64,000 nt of DNA from Actinomadura sp. K4S16 (GTDB lineage: Bacteria; Actinomycetota; Actinomycetes; Streptosporangiales; Streptosporangiaceae): positions 682,001 to 746,000 of the forward strand of contig NZ_BDDE01000012.1 of the NCBI RefSeq assembly GCF_008327685.1, given 5' to 3'. Below are positions 27,294 through 34,556 of this stretch, in pieces (positions within the stretch are counted from its first letter, which is position 1; each line of letters starts with the position of its first letter). A program made the position numbers and the translations under genes. The notes under the pieces are model-generated. The model was not told the origin of the DNA. It saw nothing but the letters and a program-made list of their open reading frames with translations, and ran no database searches.

Positions 27294-28241
27294 TCAGGCG
27301 ATGCGGAGGACGCTCTTGCCGTGGGCGGCGCCGTCGGCGAGGCGCTGCACGGCGGTGTCGAGGTCGGCCGCTTCGTACTCGGCGGTGATGTCGATGCGGA
27401 CCTGACCGTCGGCGACGAGCCGGAGTGCGTGGCGCGCGCTGTCGGCGAGGCGCTCCGGGTGGGTCTGGCTGAGCAGGTTGCTGTTGTAGGTGAGCAGGGA
27501 CTTGCCGTCCATGAGGAGGTCGTTTGCGGAGACCTGGACGGGCTCGAAGGTGGCGATGTTGCCGTAGACGGCCAGCCGGCCGTGCGGGGCGAGGCGTTCC
27601 AGGTTGGCGAGGCGGGCGGGTCCGCCGATGGGGTCGAGGATCACGTCGAACCGCCGGTCGTCCAGGGCGTCGGGGAACTCCTCGCTCACCAGGACCCGGT
27701 CGAAGCCGAACCCGGCGGCGTAGCCGGTCTGGCCGGCGTTCCCGACCACGCCGACCGTCGTTCCGGCCCCGGCGGCCTTGGCGAACTGGACGGCCAGGGA
27801 GCCGACGCCGCCGGCCGCGGCGTGGATCAGCACGCTCTCGCCGGACCGCACGCGGCCGACGGTGTTGACCAGGTCGTAGGCGGTGGGGGTGATCCAGCCG
27901 AACCCGGCGGCGGTCCGCGGGTCGAGGCCCGCAGCCTCGAAGGTGAGCACGTCCGATGCGAGGACCACTTCGGCGTACGCGCCGCCGCTGGTCAGCGCCG
28001 TGACCTCCTGGCCTACGCGGCCGGGGTCCACGCCGTCCCCGACCGCGATGATGCGCCCGGCCGCCTCGAAGCCGGGGACGAACGGGCGCGGTATCGGGAA
28101 GTGGCCGCCGCGGACCAGCACGTCGCCGTACTGGATGCCGGCATAGGCGACGGCGATGGCGACCTCGCCGGGACCGGGGACGGGCTCGGGCAGATCGGCG
28201 AGGTGGAACTGGTCGTCGGTGTCGAGCACGACGGCTTTCAC
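27294..28241 (-). CDS. Zinc-independent quinone oxidoreductase (MDR superfamily)
   Basis: 315 residues. GroES-like N-terminal half (MKAVVLDTDDQFHLADLPEP, GIQYGDVLVRGGHFP, PFVPGFEAAGRIIAVGDGV), then the Rossmann half with AAAGGVGSLAVQFAKAAGA near residues 141-159. The zinc-binding cysteines of alcohol dehydrogenases are missing, as in NADPH:quinone reductases. ATG start after aggaggctg. Divergent from a MarR regulator with a palindrome between, an arrangement typical of quinone or electrophile stress responses. Confidence 0.9.
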   Translation of the reverse strand: MKAVVLDTDDQFHLADLPEPVPGPGEVAIAVAYAGIQYGDVLVRGGHFPIPRPFVPGFEAAGRIIAVGDGVDPGRVGQEVTALTSGGAYAEVVLASDVLTFEAAGLDPRTAAGFGWITPTAYDLVNTVGRVRSGESVLIHAAAGGVGSLAVQFAKAAGAGTTVGVVGNAGQTGYAAGFGFDRVLVSEEFPDALDDRRFDVILDPIGGPARLANLERLAPHGRLAVYGNIATFEPVQVSANDLLMDGKSLLTYNSNLLSQTHPERLADSARHALRLVADGQVRIDITAEYEAADLDTAVQRLADGAAHGKSVLRIA

Positions 28242-28295
28242 GATTGCAGCCTCCTGAGCTGAATCAGTAACCTGACACTCGGGAACCTAGCGATT

Positions 28296-28309
28296 CTCAG
28301 CATGCTTAG
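28296..28309. promoter_or_regulatory. Palindrome between quinone reductase and MarR genes
   Basis: CTcAGCATGCTtAG: an eight-base perfect core AGCATGCT flanked by CT/AG. It lies between the two divergent starts and is a natural candidate operator for the MarR protein. Confidence 0.5.
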
Positions 28310-28341
28310 TCAACACAGCAATCTGTGAAAGTGGTGGGACG

Positions 28342-28782
28342 GTGACCGAGATCCCGGTCGAGGAGTACCTGTGCACCCGCATCCGGCGCACCGAGCAGGC
28401 GCTGATGGGCCACCATGAGGCGGTGCTGCGCGGCTACGGGCTCACGATGACGCAGTACACGGTGCTGCTGACCCTCTCCCGGGAGGGCGGCATGTCCGGT
28501 GCCCAGCTCGCGCGCGCCTGCGGCGTCACCCAGCAGACCATGGCCACCGTCCTGACCGGCCTGCAGAACAAGGGCCTCGTCGTTCGCGAGCCGTCCCCGG
28601 TGCACGCCAAGGTCATGATCGCCACACCGACCGACGAGGGCCGCCGGCTGCTGGAGCGCGCCTACGAGGAGGTGATCGTGCTGGAGCGCGCGCTGACCGA
28701 CGCGTTCACCCCCGCCGAACACGCCGCCCTCTGCGAACTGCTCGACCGCGCGGCGGCCATCCTGGTCCAGCAGACTCCGTGA
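28342..28782 (+). CDS. MarR family transcriptional regulator
   Basis: 146 residues. Winged-helix core LTMTQYTVLLTLSREGGMSG, AQLARACGVTQQTMATVLTG, LQNKGLVVREPSPVHAKVMI and TPTDEGRRLLERA (about residues 33-112), the complete MarR pattern, with helical dimerisation ends. GTG start preceded by gtggtggg. It probably senses a phenolic or quinone-like compound and controls the divergent quinone reductase, because the two share a promoter region with a palindrome. Confidence 0.9.
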   Translation: MTEIPVEEYLCTRIRRTEQALMGHHEAVLRGYGLTMTQYTVLLTLSREGGMSGAQLARACGVTQQTMATVLTGLQNKGLVVREPSPVHAKVMIATPTDEGRRLLERAYEEVIVLERALTDAFTPAEHAALCELLDRAAAILVQQTP

Positions 28783-28820
28783 CGCGCGATCCCCGCCGGC
28801 GGGCCGTCCGCCTTCGCACC

Positions 28821-28848
28821 TTGACCTCAACTTAACTTCGGGTTCTAC
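28821..28848 (+). promoter_or_regulatory. Promoter with MerR-type dyad in the spacer
   Basis: TTGACC (28821-28826) and TTCTAC (28843-28848) form -35 and -10 elements. The dyad ACCTCAACTT|AACTTCGGGT (28824-28843), seven of ten symmetric pairs matching, fills the spacer exactly as MerR/SoxR-family operators do. A perfect palindrome AATGATCATT follows at 28861-28870. No MerR-family gene is in the window. Confidence 0.5.
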
Positions 28849-28887
28849 GGTTGCCGCATCAATGATCATTCGATGGGAGCACCGCAC

Positions 28888-29355
28888 ATGGCGACCCAGC
28901 AGGTTTCCGACGCCGAACTGGCCGCCCAGCCGGTCGGCTACTGGACCGGACTGGCCTACGAGTCCATCATCGCGTTCATCCGGGCCCGGCAGGCCGAGCT
29001 CGGCCTCACCCAGCCCCAGTTCTGGCTGCTGCGCCACCTGTCGAAGAACGATCTCTCGTCCGACGGCCGGGGCATGGCCGTCCCCGAGCTCGAGGAGGCC
29101 ATGAAGTCCTACCTGAGGCGCGAGGACGACCTGGAGGCCGAGGCGAAGGCCCTGCTGGAGCGCGGCTGCCTCACCCGCGACGGCGAGGGCCGGTGGTGGA
29201 TCACCGAAGCGGGAGAGCAGGCCCGCGTCGACCTCAAGCGGCACGCCCCGGAGATCCGCGCCCGCATCCACGAGGGCATCGACGACGCCGACTACGCCAC
29301 CACCGTGAGAGTCCTCCAAAAAATGATCGACAACACCGGCGGCCCCGCGGCCTAG
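28888..29355 (+). CDS. Winged-helix (MarR-like) DNA-binding protein
   Basis: 155 residues. Resembles the MarR fold: LAYESIIAFIRARQAELGLT, QFWLLRHLSKNDLSSDGRGM and LEAEAKALLERGCLTRDGEG with RWWITEAGEQARVDLK as the wing. The sequence is divergent, so the ligand and target are unknown. The ATG was chosen because cgatggga lies upstream and the homology starts there; an ATG 15 bases further up lacks such a site. It is transcribed from the MerR-type promoter described at 28821 and stands alone. Confidence 0.75.
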   Translation: MATQQVSDAELAAQPVGYWTGLAYESIIAFIRARQAELGLTQPQFWLLRHLSKNDLSSDGRGMAVPELEEAMKSYLRREDDLEAEAKALLERGCLTRDGEGRWWITEAGEQARVDLKRHAPEIRARIHEGIDDADYATTVRVLQKMIDNTGGPAA

Positions 29356-29448
29356 CGCGCCGGCCGCACGGCGGGAGGAGTGTCAGCCCCGGTCCGTAGA
29401 GTCCTCATCCGATCAAGGGCGCATGCCCGAACACCGGTGAGGAGCGGC

Positions 29449-30207
29449 ATGGGAGCGAAGACGGCGTTGCTGGCATTCGCGGACGGGGACGTCCGTTCGG
29501 CGCTGGCCGGGGCGTCGGACCCCGACCGCGCCGCGACCGAACGCCTGGTCCGGCGGGTGCATCCGGGCTTCGCGGTCGAGGGGATCGCGGACGGCCGGCT
29601 CGATGACGCCTATCCGCCCGACGACGTCACCTTCGCCCTCGCGGCGGCCGGGGTGGACCTGGTCATCGACCGCAGGCTCGTGCTCGACCGCCCGTCGGAA
29701 CTGCCAGAGCATCTCCGACGGCTGGGCGCGGGACGCCGGGTCGTCATGCACGGGATGCACTCGGTCGTCGACTGGCTCGCGTTCGCGATCTGGGAGGACG
29801 GGACGCTGGTGCGCTCGCTGAGCCTTTCCCCCGACAGCGGCATCATGGAGAACATCGGCGAACCGCTGGAGTTCGAGCGGCCGTACTGGGCGGGCGAACG
29901 CGCCGTGGAGCCGGATCCGACCTGGGACGACGAGGAGCCGTATGCGCTCCCGTTCCATCCGCTGGAGATGGGCGAGGACGCCCTGCGGTTCCTGTTCGGT
30001 TTCGTCATCGAAGGCCGTTGGGAGGACACCGACATCGACGCCGGGGCGGTCCCCGTGCACGGGTTCCGGGTGACCGATCCGACAGGACGCGAGCAGGCCG
30101 AACGTGAAGCCGCCTACGCCGATGCGGTCGCGAACATGGGCCCGCCCCGGTTCTTCCAGCTGGGCCCGAACGGACGCATGGAAGAGATCGGCATCGATGG
30201 CCTCTGA
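29449..30207 (+). CDS. DUF6928-type protein of unknown function
   Basis: 252 residues, starting MGAKTALLAFADGDVRSALA, which matches my recollection of the DUF6928 family found in actinomycetes. No signal peptide, membrane helix or catalytic motif is visible. Recognisable conserved blocks are RRVVMHGMHSVVDWLAFAIW, LSLSPDSGIMENIGEPLEFE and PFHPLEMGEDALRFLFGFVI. ATG with gaggagc upstream. It converges with the SnoaL-like gene 11 bases away. No function can be assigned. Confidence 0.78.
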   Translation: MGAKTALLAFADGDVRSALAGASDPDRAATERLVRRVHPGFAVEGIADGRLDDAYPPDDVTFALAAAGVDLVIDRRLVLDRPSELPEHLRRLGAGRRVVMHGMHSVVDWLAFAIWEDGTLVRSLSLSPDSGIMENIGEPLEFERPYWAGERAVEPDPTWDDEEPYALPFHPLEMGEDALRFLFGFVIEGRWEDTDIDAGAVPVHGFRVTDPTGREQAEREAAYADAVANMGPPRFFQLGPNGRMEEIGIDGL

Positions 30208-30218
30208 GCGGTCTCTTG

Positions 30219-30659
30219 TCAGGGTTGGAGGTCGGTCGCTCCCTTGCCGGTCGGGATGTCGAGGGGGACGGAGACCTGGTCGTGGGCGATCAGCCAGGTG
30301 TCGCCGGTCTTGCGGAAGCAGAAGGTGGCCCGGACCCACATGCCGCTCGTCGCCGTTCCGTTCCCCAGCGTGCCGCTGAGCCGGCCGAAGCCGTGGCCGA
30401 AGGCCACCTCGTCGCCCACGGTGAGCGTCAGGTCGCGGATCTCGTAGGACACGTCCTGGAAGAACGTGAACACGTTCGTCCAGTTCTTCAGCTTCGCCGC
30501 GATCCCCACGTGCTGGAGCGGCGGCTCGACGTCGAAGGACACGACGTCAGGCGCGTACACCTGCTCCAGGGCCTTCAGGTCCTTGGCGCGGATCCCTTCG
30601 ACGATCTTGTCGATCTGCTCGCGGATCCTGGCTTCCTCGACCTCGTGCTGCGTAGGCAT
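30219..30659 (-). CDS. SnoaL/NTF2-like fold protein
   Basis: 146 residues with the cone-shaped NTF2 fold. IREQIDKIVEGIRAKDLKAL is the N-terminal helix and EQVYAPDVVSFDVEPPLQHV follows, then GDEVAFGHGFGRLSG and FCFRKTGDTWLIAHDQVSVP, the usual W.I.H.H.S type ending. Such proteins are small-molecule binding or ketosteroid-isomerase-like enzymes; no catalytic assignment is possible. ATG at 30659. An upstream ATG two codons earlier is possible. Confidence 0.84.
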   Translation of the reverse strand: MPTQHEVEEARIREQIDKIVEGIRAKDLKALEQVYAPDVVSFDVEPPLQHVGIAAKLKNWTNVFTFFQDVSYEIRDLTLTVGDEVAFGHGFGRLSGTLGNGTATSGMWVRATFCFRKTGDTWLIAHDQVSVPLDIPTGKGATDLQP

Positions 30660-30753
30660 GACCACCCATCCCCGTTCGTCGTGGAGTTCGGCTTCTCATT
30701 GGTACGACGGAATGGAGGCCGGAAATGTGAGGTCGTGCGGCCCGGGAGGGGCG

Positions 30754-31434
30754 TCAGAAGAGGGTGCCCTCGTGCTCGATGCCGCGGAGGGCGTCGTAGT
30801 CGAGGGTGACGCAGGTGATGCCGCGGTCGGTGGCGAGGACGCGGGCCTGGGGCTTGATCTCCTGGGCCGCGAAGACGCCCCGGACGGGGGCCAGGTGCGG
30901 GTCGCGGTTCAGCAGCTCCAGGTAGCGGGTGAGCTGCTCGACGCCGTCGATCTCGCCTCGGCGTTTGATCTCGATCGCGACGGTGGCGCTGGCGGCGTCG
31001 CGGCAGAGGATGTCGACCGGGCCGATCGCGGTGGGGAACTCGCGGCGGATCAGGGTGTAGCCATCGCCGAGGGTGGTGATGTGCTCGGCGAGCAGTTCCT
31101 GCAGGTGCGCCTCGACACCGTCCTTCTGGAGGCCGGGGTCGATGCCCAGTTCGTGGCTGGTGTCGTGCAGGAACTCCTCGATGGTGAGGATGAGCCGCTC
31201 GCCCGACTTGCCGTGCGTGACCGTCCAGCGCGCGACGGCGCCGTTCTCCTCGTAGACCTCCTCGCGCAGCGAGCAGGGCGGGTTCATCCAGTTGAGGGGC
31301 TTGTAGGCGCGGTCGTCGGCGTGCACGCTCACGCTCCCGTCCGCCTTGATCAGGATCAGGCGGAGGGCCATCGGCAGGTGGGCGGTGAGCTTGCCGGCGT
31401 AGTCGACGCTGCAGCGGGCGATAACGAGACGCAC
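30754..31434 (-). CDS. nucS: Mismatch-specific endonuclease NucS
   Basis: 226 residues. NucS cuts both strands at G-T, G-G and T-T mismatches and provides the non-MutS/MutL mismatch repair of actinobacteria. The N-terminal DNA-binding/dimer domain begins [20 protein letters not shown]. The C-terminal RecB-like nuclease core holds [20 protein letters not shown] with [17 protein letters not shown], which carries the D...E-x-K active-site residues and downstream Gln-Tyr. The canonical partner is the beta clamp, and the Leu-rich C-terminal end GIEHEGTLF fits the clamp-binding tail. ATG start. Confidence 0.95.
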   Translation of the reverse strand: MRLVIARCSVDYAGKLTAHLPMALRLILIKADGSVSVHADDRAYKPLNWMNPPCSLREEVYEENGAVARWTVTHGKSGERLILTIEEFLHDTSHELGIDPGLQKDGVEAHLQELLAEHITTLGDGYTLIRREFPTAIGPVDILCRDAASATVAIEIKRRGEIDGVEQLTRYLELLNRDPHLAPVRGVFAAQEIKPQARVLATDRGITCVTLDYDALRGIEHEGTLF

Positions 31435-31467
31435 GGTGCATCACCTTAGTGCGGCGTCCGGCCTGCT

Positions 31468-32592
31468 TTAGGCGAGACGGGCGTACCGGCGGCAGTCGTC
31501 GTGGTCGGTGGGCAGGCCCCACGCGTGGAGGATCTCCATGAGGTTGCCCCACCGCCAGCTCTCGGGCGGCAGTTCGGCGATCGTGCGGACGGTCCGCTGC
31601 TGCGCGGGGGTGAGGTCGGCGAACCGGGGGAGCGGGAGGGCCGGTGTGCGGAACGTCAGCCTCAGCGCCGCCTCCGCCATCGGGAACGACGCGTCGTCGG
31701 ACGTTCGTGTCAGGCCGTCGAGGACGGCGTCGACCGCATCGGGCGGCACCTCGTCCAGCGCGGCCAGCGTCAGAGCCGAGTAGAGGCGCAGGTCGCCTTC
31801 CAGGAAGGCCATGTGGCCCTCGGGCGGGGACGCGCTGGAGGCCGCGAGTTCGGCGATGACGGGTGCGTCGGCGTCGCCCAGCCGGGCGAGCGCGGTCGCG
31901 GCGGCCCAGCGCGGCAGCGGCTCGGCGCCGGCCAGGTGCTCGCGGAACCGGGGGAGCAGCGCCCGGCCGTCCAGCAGTCCGGCGGCGACGAGCGCGTGCG
32001 CGATGACGTTCGCGTCCTGCTCGGATTGGAGCAGCGCCTCCAGATCGGGGAGCGTGGCCGTCGCCTCCTCGGGGAACCAGCCCGCCGTGTACGCGGCGGT
32101 GGCTCGCACCCCGGGGTCGTCGTCGCTGAGCAGTTTCCGGACGGTGGGCAGCCCGGCGCGAACGGCGTCGTAGGCGGCGAGTTCCGCCTCCGCGGAGCGC
32201 AATGCCCGCGCGAAGTCGAAGCGGTCCCGGTCTTCGGTCGCGCGCAGCCGCGCCGCCTCCTCGCGCCAGGCCCTGATGTCGACGCCGGACGGCAGGTGCG
32301 CCGCGTCGTACCCGATGGCCAGCGCGGCCGTCAGGTAGAGCGGCCCGGTGCGGTCGGGAGTGCCGGGATGGGACGCCAGGGCGAGCAGGAACGGGACCGC
32401 TGCGGCGGCCGCGCCGTATCGCCTTCCCTGATGGAAGATGTTGGTGAACAGCTCGCCCAACGCGGCGTCCCGTTCATCCTCGTCGGGAGAGGAAAGGGCG
32501 CGGAGAAGGTCGGGCACGTCCTCCGCCGAGCCGTAGGCGTGGTCGAGGCCCGCCCAGTCGATGCCGTCCAGCCCCGCCAGCGGTTCTGCCAT
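31468..32592 (-). CDS. HEAT-repeat protein
   Basis: 374 residues composed of repeating helix pairs about 35-40 residues long. Clear repeat units include LPTVRKLLSDDDPGVRATAA, LPDLEALLQSEQDANVIAHA and LPRWAAATALARLGDADAPV. The N-terminal GIDWAGLDHAYGSAEDVPDL and AALGELFTNIFHQGRRYGAA resemble actinomycete HEAT proteins of unknown role. Probably a scaffold or binding platform. ATG start; the frame stays open upstream without a better start. It lies 33 bases upstream of nucS on the same strand. Confidence 0.82.
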   Translation of the reverse strand: MAEPLAGLDGIDWAGLDHAYGSAEDVPDLLRALSSPDEDERDAALGELFTNIFHQGRRYGAAAAAVPFLLALASHPGTPDRTGPLYLTAALAIGYDAAHLPSGVDIRAWREEAARLRATEDRDRFDFARALRSAEAELAAYDAVRAGLPTVRKLLSDDDPGVRATAAYTAGWFPEEATATLPDLEALLQSEQDANVIAHALVAAGLLDGRALLPRFREHLAGAEPLPRWAAATALARLGDADAPVIAELAASSASPPEGHMAFLEGDLRLYSALTLAALDEVPPDAVDAVLDGLTRTSDDASFPMAEAALRLTFRTPALPLPRFADLTPAQQRTVRTIAELPPESWRWGNLMEILHAWGLPTDHDDCRRYARLA

Positions 32593-32754
32593 GCCGCGAT
32601 CATGCCAGCGGTACCGGGCTGTGGGCCCCTGAGCCCGCCTAAGGCCACTGACCGGGCGATATAAGGCGTCGTGCCGATGTGGGGGCGGGGACCTTAGCGC
32701 GAGTCTCTTGGATGTCGGGTCGTGCCGAGCGGCCCGGACCATTACGGAGGGGCC

Positions 32755-32943
32755 GTGTACCACCACGAGATCATGCAGTCGGTCATGAGCGAGCGGGCTC
32801 GCGCCCTGCGCGCGGAGGCCGGGGCCGCACGGGACGCCCGGCTGGCGCGGGTGGCCCGCGAGTACTGGGCCGAGTGCGCCGAGCGGCTCGCCGCCCGGTC
32901 GGCCGGACGGCGGCGCCACCACAACGCCGCCGCCGCGGGATGA
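32755..32943 (+). CDS. Basic microprotein, family member B (62 residues)
   Basis: GTG start with a strong ribosome binding site (acggagggg). The first 36 residues, MYHHEIMQSVMSERARALRA onward, match the 36-residue protein encoded at 11538 without gaps (15 identities: E5, M7, V10, R14, R16-A17-L18-R19, E21-A22, R26, A28-R29 and A31 among them). The extra C-terminal half contains YWAECAERLAARSAGRRRHH, again basic. No function is known. A GC hairpin follows. The SCO5389-type gene lies downstream on the same strand. Confidence 0.75.
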   Translation: MYHHEIMQSVMSERARALRAEAGAARDARLARVAREYWAECAERLAARSAGRRRHHNAAAAG

Positions 32944-32957
32944 CGGAGGCCTCGGTC

Positions 32958-32972
32958 GGCCGGGGGCCGGCC
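32958..32972. terminator. Short hairpin after microprotein B
   Basis: GGCCGG, three-base loop, CCGGCC, 14 bases after the stop. A short but perfect stem; could be a weak terminator. Confidence 0.45.
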
Positions 32973-33083
32973 GGGGCCGCGTTCATAGCGGAATGAAAAC
33001 CTTTGTCAAGCCTGGAATTATCCCGGGGCCGTGTCTACCGTCGGCGTGTGGGTGTTCATCCTCCGTCTGCGAAAGGACCCCGC

Positions 33084-33470
33084 ATGTCTCTCGACGTGAC
33101 CCCGGAACTGCTGGAGACGGCGCAGAAGGGCGAGGTCGGCGACGCGGACTTCGTCGAGTGCATCAAGACCTCCCTCCCCTACGCATGGGACATGATCAGC
33201 GGCCTCGTCGCCCGGCTGCAGGTGGACGGCGGCGACTTCGCCGACAACCTCACGCCGCCCCCGGACGAGAAGGCGCGCGGCCAGCTCCTGCGCGTCCTCG
33301 CGAGCGACGCCATGCGCGGCGCGCTGGAGCGTTACTTCGGAGTGAGACTCGCGTTCCAGAACTGCCACCGCGTCGCGGTCTTCCCCACCGGCGACTCCAG
33401 CGCGTACCGGACGTTCGTCACGGCCCGCGAGCAGATCCTCAACCAGTCGCCCGAACTCCGCGACTGCTGA
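33084..33470 (+). CDS. SCO5389 family protein
   Basis: 128 residues, acidic, cytoplasmic. The blocks DADFVECIKTSLPYAWDMIS, LVARLQVDGGDFADNLTPPP, DEKARGQLLRVLASDAMRGA and FGVRLAFQNCHRVAVFPTGD match the actinobacterial family named after Streptomyces coelicolor SCO5389, usually encoded close to nucS. The family has no known function. ATG with gaaagga eight bases upstream. A strong hairpin follows, so it is probably monocistronic or the end of a unit with the microprotein gene. Confidence 0.83.
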   Translation: MSLDVTPELLETAQKGEVGDADFVECIKTSLPYAWDMISGLVARLQVDGGDFADNLTPPPDEKARGQLLRVLASDAMRGALERYFGVRLAFQNCHRVAVFPTGDSSAYRTFVTAREQILNQSPELRDC

Positions 33471-33484
33471 CCCGCCCGACCGCC

Positions 33485-33513
33485 GCGGCGTGCCGACCCG
33501 TTCGGCACGCCGC
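33485..33513. terminator. Bidirectional hairpin terminator
   Basis: Perfect 12-bp stem GCGGCGTGCCGA/TCGGCACGCCGC with a five-base loop, between the stops of two converging genes. Confidence 0.85.
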
Positions 33514-33517
33514 GCGT

Positions 33518-34501
33518 TCATGTGACGGCGCGGAGCTTGGGGAGGACGTCGCGGCCCAGGCGGGTGATGTTCTCCAGGGTCGCGGCGCGTGACCCGGCGC
33601 CCTCCACCAGCAGGGTCAGGTGCCTGATGCCGGTCCGCGCCACGGTGGCGGCGAGAGAATTGACGCAGTCGTCTGGTGAGCCGACCGGATGGAGGTCGCA
33701 CATCAGGCGCGTGTAGGCGACGGGGTCGCGGGACGGACGCGGACGGTCGTCCACGGCGACGTATCCCTCCAAGCCGGGGCCGAGCCAGCGCGGCATCCCG
33801 TCCATGAGGGCGGCGACGGCCTCGTCCCGCGTGTCGGCGACCTGGGCCACGTGGGTCGAGATGTGCGGGAGCGACGGGTCGCCGTGGCGGGCGACGGCGG
33901 CGGCCTTCTCCTCCGGCCCGACGTGCATGCCGAGGAGCATCGGCAGGCCGCGTTCCGCCGCCAGCGCCTCGGTCGCGGGCGACGTGCAGGCGACCGTCAC
34001 CGGCGGCGGGACGGGCGCCCGCGGGACGACCGGCACCTCGCGGAAGGCGAAGTGCTCGCCCGCCCACGCGAGGCGGTCGGAGCGCAGCCACGCCAGCAGC
34101 AGGTCCAGGGATTCGGCGAAACCGTGCTCGTAGCGGGGGAGGCCCGTGCCGAACACCTCCAGGTCGCGCCACGGCCCGCCGCGCCCGACGCCCAGCCGGA
34201 AACGCCCGCCGGACAGCAGCGCCAGCATCGCGGCCTGCTCCGCCAGCGCGACCGGATGCTGGGTGGACAGCACGCTCACCGCCGTCCCGACGCTGATCCG
34301 GGTGGTGGCGGCCAGCAGATGACCCGCCAGCAGGACCGCGGACGGCACCACCCCGTACGACATGAAGTGGTGCTCGGCGAGCCACACGTCGTCGAACCCG
34401 GCGCGCTCGGCGGCGACGGCGGCCTCGACGGTGCGGGACAGGGCGGCGGCGTCGTCCTCGCCGGGGAAACGGGCGGACAGGAGGAAGATTCCGAGGCGCA
34501 C
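33518..34501 (-). CDS. LLM class flavin-dependent oxidoreductase
   Basis: 327 residues, luciferase-like TIM barrel that uses F420H2 or FMNH2. VRLGIFLLSARFPGEDDAAA opens the barrel; FDDVWLAEHHFMSYGVVPSA is the typical W..EHH motif. TTRISVGTAVSVLSTQHPVA with LAEQAAMLALLSGGRFRLGV and GRGGPWRDLEVFG follow. The substrate is unknown. GTG start was chosen because the barrel begins there. An upstream ATG would overlap the divergent dehydrogenase gene. Confidence 0.87.
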   Translation of the reverse strand: MRLGIFLLSARFPGEDDAAALSRTVEAAVAAERAGFDDVWLAEHHFMSYGVVPSAVLLAGHLLAATTRISVGTAVSVLSTQHPVALAEQAAMLALLSGGRFRLGVGRGGPWRDLEVFGTGLPRYEHGFAESLDLLLAWLRSDRLAWAGEHFAFREVPVVPRAPVPPPVTVACTSPATEALAAERGLPMLLGMHVGPEEKAAAVARHGDPSLPHISTHVAQVADTRDEAVAALMDGMPRWLGPGLEGYVAVDDRPRPSRDPVAYTRLMCDLHPVGSPDDCVNSLAATVARTGIRHLTLLVEGAGSRAATLENITRLGRDVLPKLRAVT

Positions 34502-34556
34502 GTCCCCGTCGTACCCGGCAGAGGCGACGGGCGACCGCTCTGCAAGACTGCCGTGC

